Source: DATILI01 sp035476635
GTDB lineage: Bacteria > Pseudomonadota > Gammaproteobacteria > Burkholderiales > Burkholderiaceae_C
Assembly (NCBI GenBank): GCA_035476635.1
Contig: DATILI010000184.1
Location: forward strand, 1-31,200
Reading direction: 5' to 3'
DNA length: 31,200 nucleotides
The translations under genes and the position numbers were made by a program. Below, piece by piece: positions 30,118 through 31,200 of this stretch (positions are counted from its first letter, which is position 1; each line of letters opens with the position of its first letter). The notes below the pieces were generated by a model, which saw only the letters and a list, made by a program, of their open reading frames with translations, was not told where the DNA came from and searched no databases.

Positions 30118-30136
30118 CAGGCGATTGCCTGTTTTT
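30118..30136 (+). terminator. intrinsic terminator for the GlxA-type regulator
   Basis: CAGGC (30118-30122) and GCCTG (30127-30131) form a perfect stem with a GATT loop, directly followed by TTTTT (30132-30136). It lies 110 bases after the regulator stop. The T-tract is on the plus strand only, so it acts in one direction. Confidence 0.75.
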
Positions 30137-30208
30137 AGGGCGCACGCCTGGCCACGCGCGCAATCATGGTTGCTCGACGGGCGAGGGCAGCGCCTTCGTC
30201 CGGATCGA

Positions 30209-30397
30209 TCAGAGTCCCGCGATCTTGCTGGCAACCCATAGCCCTGCTGGAAGCAGGAAGACGAGTGCAAGTGCTGCATGCCGGACCGCTTCGGCCTTGC
30301 CTTGCGTCGGATACCGGTTCTGCGTTTCGCGCAGATAGCCTGGATCCATGAGGGCGCCGTGGACGGAGAAGCGGCTGGCAAGAGATGAGTGGGTCAT
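30209..30397 (-). CDS. small single-helix membrane protein, unknown function
   Basis: A 62-residue protein with a basic/polar N-terminal part (residues 1-39) and one hydrophobic helix near the C-terminus (AALALVFLLPAGLWVASKIAGL, about residues 41-62). An AAGGA ribosome site is seven bases before the ATG at 30397. The reading frame does not overlap another real gene. The segment GYLRETQNRYPTQG before the helix would be cytoplasmic or periplasmic depending on orientation. I do not recognise a family. Upstream lies a minus-strand terminator (30566-30597) that would isolate it from the porin transcript, which supports an own promoter. Confidence 0.6.
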   Translation of the reverse strand: MTHSSLASRFSVHGALMDPGYLRETQNRYPTQGKAEAVRHAALALVFLLPAGLWVASKIAGL

Positions 30398-30560
30398 GAT
30401 GCAATCCTTGTGCGTTGGTGAATGAGGAAGGCTCCATGTTCGGCGGGCTGGGTTTCAATGCAACTTCATCCTCCACTCGGCTTGTTTCGATTGTTTCGAA
30501 CTCGCCTTGGAAATCCTCGCATCGAACGGATCACGACAAATCCGTCACAGAGGGGCAAAG

Positions 30561-30597
30561 CGAAAGAAAAAGGCACTTGGGCTTTTGACCCAAATGC
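30561..30597 (-). terminator. intrinsic terminator on the minus strand
   Basis: On the minus strand GCATTTGGG pairs with CCCAAGTGC (positions 30597-30589 and 30581-30573), a 9-bp stem with one G-U pair and a 7-base loop, followed by CTTTTTCTTTC (30572-30562). On the plus strand the wobble becomes a C-A mismatch and no T-tract follows, so it stops leftward transcription, such as that from the porin side. Confidence 0.65.
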
Positions 30598-30616
30598 TTA
30601 CGAGTCCTGCGGACTG

Positions 30617-31030
30617 GGCGGCGCCTATGTGGACACCTTCATCCCCCTGGGCGCCGAACTGACGCAGCTGCTTTTCCCCGAAGTCTATGAAAGCCTGAGG
30701 ACCGGCAAGGTCGAAGCCCAGGAGAACCCGTTGATCACCATCAATTACTCGAAAATTCTACGAGGTGCAAAAGCACCTGACGCAGTCGCGCCATGCTTGC
30801 AGCGCACTGGCCATGCTGGTCAGCAAGCCGGTGTGTGAAATCCTGTTTGCGGCGGACCGGAAGGTGTTCGAGCAGGTCAGTGCCGAAGCCACCCAGTACC
30901 AGCGGAACTGATGCGCCAGCTGAGCAAGCAAATGATCGAGGAGCTGAGGAAAAGGGCAGGCAGACGGCACGGGCGACCAGACCAAGGCGACCAGCTTCCA
31001 GTGCTCAATCAACTGAAGAAACTGATTTGA
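30617..31030 (+). pseudogene. TRAP transporter DctP remnant with two frameshifts
   Basis: The C-terminal third of a TRAP-type C4-dicarboxylate receptor (DctP family) can be followed across three frames. Frame one gives YVDTF, LGAEL, FPEVYESLRTGKVEAQENPL (to about 30751), matching the family's evy-LqtG-vdgqEnp block. One extra base in the AAAA run at 30752-30755 shifts the frame; the next frame continues KFYEVQKHLTQ and LAMLVSKPV and ends at a TGA at 30909. A further shift continues LMRQLSKQMIEELRKRAG to a stop at 31028-31030. The N-terminal two-thirds are absent: before about 30615 no similarity is seen. It is a decayed gene fragment, next to a porin, unless the frameshifts are sequencing errors. 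Confidence 0.75.
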
Positions 31031-31045
31031 GTCGGAAGCGGTCCA

Positions 31046-31081
31046 GGGGGCAACGCAATGTGCAACGCCCCCGAAGGGGCG
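31046..31081. terminator. overlapping hairpins at the porin 3' end
   Basis: Two alternative stems share GCCCCC: GGGGGC (31046-31051) with GCCCCC (31067-31072), and CGCCCC (31066-31071) with GGGGCG (31076-31081) around a CGAA loop. They lie between the DctP remnant and the porin stop, and may terminate either transcript. No T-tract follows on either strand, so termination is only probable. Confidence 0.45.
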
Positions 31082-31116
31082 GTGGATGTTTGGACCGAGA
31101 CGGCGTCGGGGCCGCG

Positions 31117-31200
31117 TCAGAAGCTGTGGCGAATGCCCAGGTCGTAGCCACTCGAACTGCGATTGGTGCCGGTGACCGCCCCATTCAATGCCGTTGTCGC
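31117..31200 (-). CDS. Gram-negative porin, C-terminal end only
   Basis: Only the last 27 codons and stop are inside the window. The frame ends SGYDLGIRHSF followed by TGA: a final amphipathic beta strand with C-terminal Phe, the signature of trimeric outer-membrane porins of the Burkholderiales type (G-L/I-R-H-x-F ending). The rest of the gene lies to the right. The neighbouring DctP remnant suggests a former transport cluster. The call rests on the last strand only, but the pattern is distinctive. Confidence 0.75.
   Translation of the reverse strand, partial: ATTALNGAVTGTNRSSSGYDLGIRHSF

Noticed and set aside
1..31200. Insertion sequences, integrases, CRISPR arrays, tRNA genes or toxin-antitoxin pairs
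   Set aside because: Looked for transposase motifs, regularly spaced repeats, tRNA-like cloverleaf ends and small gene pairs; none was seen by eye.

Overview
This is a GC-rich stretch of a betaproteobacterial chromosome, most likely Burkholderiales (Alcaligenaceae or Comamonadaceae type). The basis is family content: three orphan Bug/TctC-type periplasmic proteins or remnants of solute-binding genes, many LysR regulators, a liv-type ABC transporter beside catabolic enzymes, and the C-terminus of a porin ending in Phe. No rRNA, tRNA, CRISPR array, phage, integrase or insertion sequence was seen. The window reads as an accessory catabolic region, densely coding, with no gene-free stretch above about 300 bases.

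Layout. (1) 1-2149: the tail of a LysR gene, then a leftward operon of an SDR, a MoaF-family protein and a SnoaL-like protein. (2) 2297-11048: a rightward set of a GMC alcohol dehydrogenase, an aldehyde dehydrogenase, a complete five-gene branched-chain-type ABC importer and a crotonase-family protein. The simplest reading is import of a small hydrophobic alcohol or related compound, oxidation to aldehyde and acid, and entry into CoA chemistry. (3) 11187-16505: a Bug solute-binding protein, a two-subunit class I fumarase-like hydratase with altered substrate loops, a family III CoA-transferase, a glutathione S-transferase-like protein and a secreted alpha/beta-hydrolase-fold protein lacking the nucleophile serine. 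This looks like uptake, hydration and CoA activation of an unsaturated di- or tricarboxylate. (4) 16541-21761: a continuous leftward run of seven genes (divergent metallo-beta-lactamase-fold protein, DsbA-like protein, AraC regulator, small conserved protein, LysR, carboxymuconolactone-decarboxylase-family protein, LigI-like amidohydrolase). (5) 21866-23238: LysR and a Cys-rich small protein. (6) 23298-27193: a two-gene molybdenum hydroxylase (IorA/IorB type) divergent from a LysR. (7) 27223-30008: a DJ-1/PfpI enzyme resembling isonitrile hydratase plus a Bug protein, divergent from a GlxA-type regulator that carries the same DJ-1 fold. (8) 30009-31200: a terminator, a small one-helix membrane protein, a frameshifted TRAP-transporter DctP remnant and the end of a porin.

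Regulation visible in the sequence: four divergent regulator or catabolic gene pairs, each with an inverted repeat or AT-rich island in the gap, several overlapping start/stop pairs indicating translational coupling, and a cluster of three perfect stem-loops between livF and the crotonase gene.

Nothing here is a clearly new defence or mobile system. The most unusual items are the divergent class I hydratase, three enzyme-fold proteins that have lost catalytic or metal-binding residues, a LivG ATPase with an abnormal signature motif, and the structured gap at 10150-10271. All function calls rest on reading motifs by eye; no database search was run.
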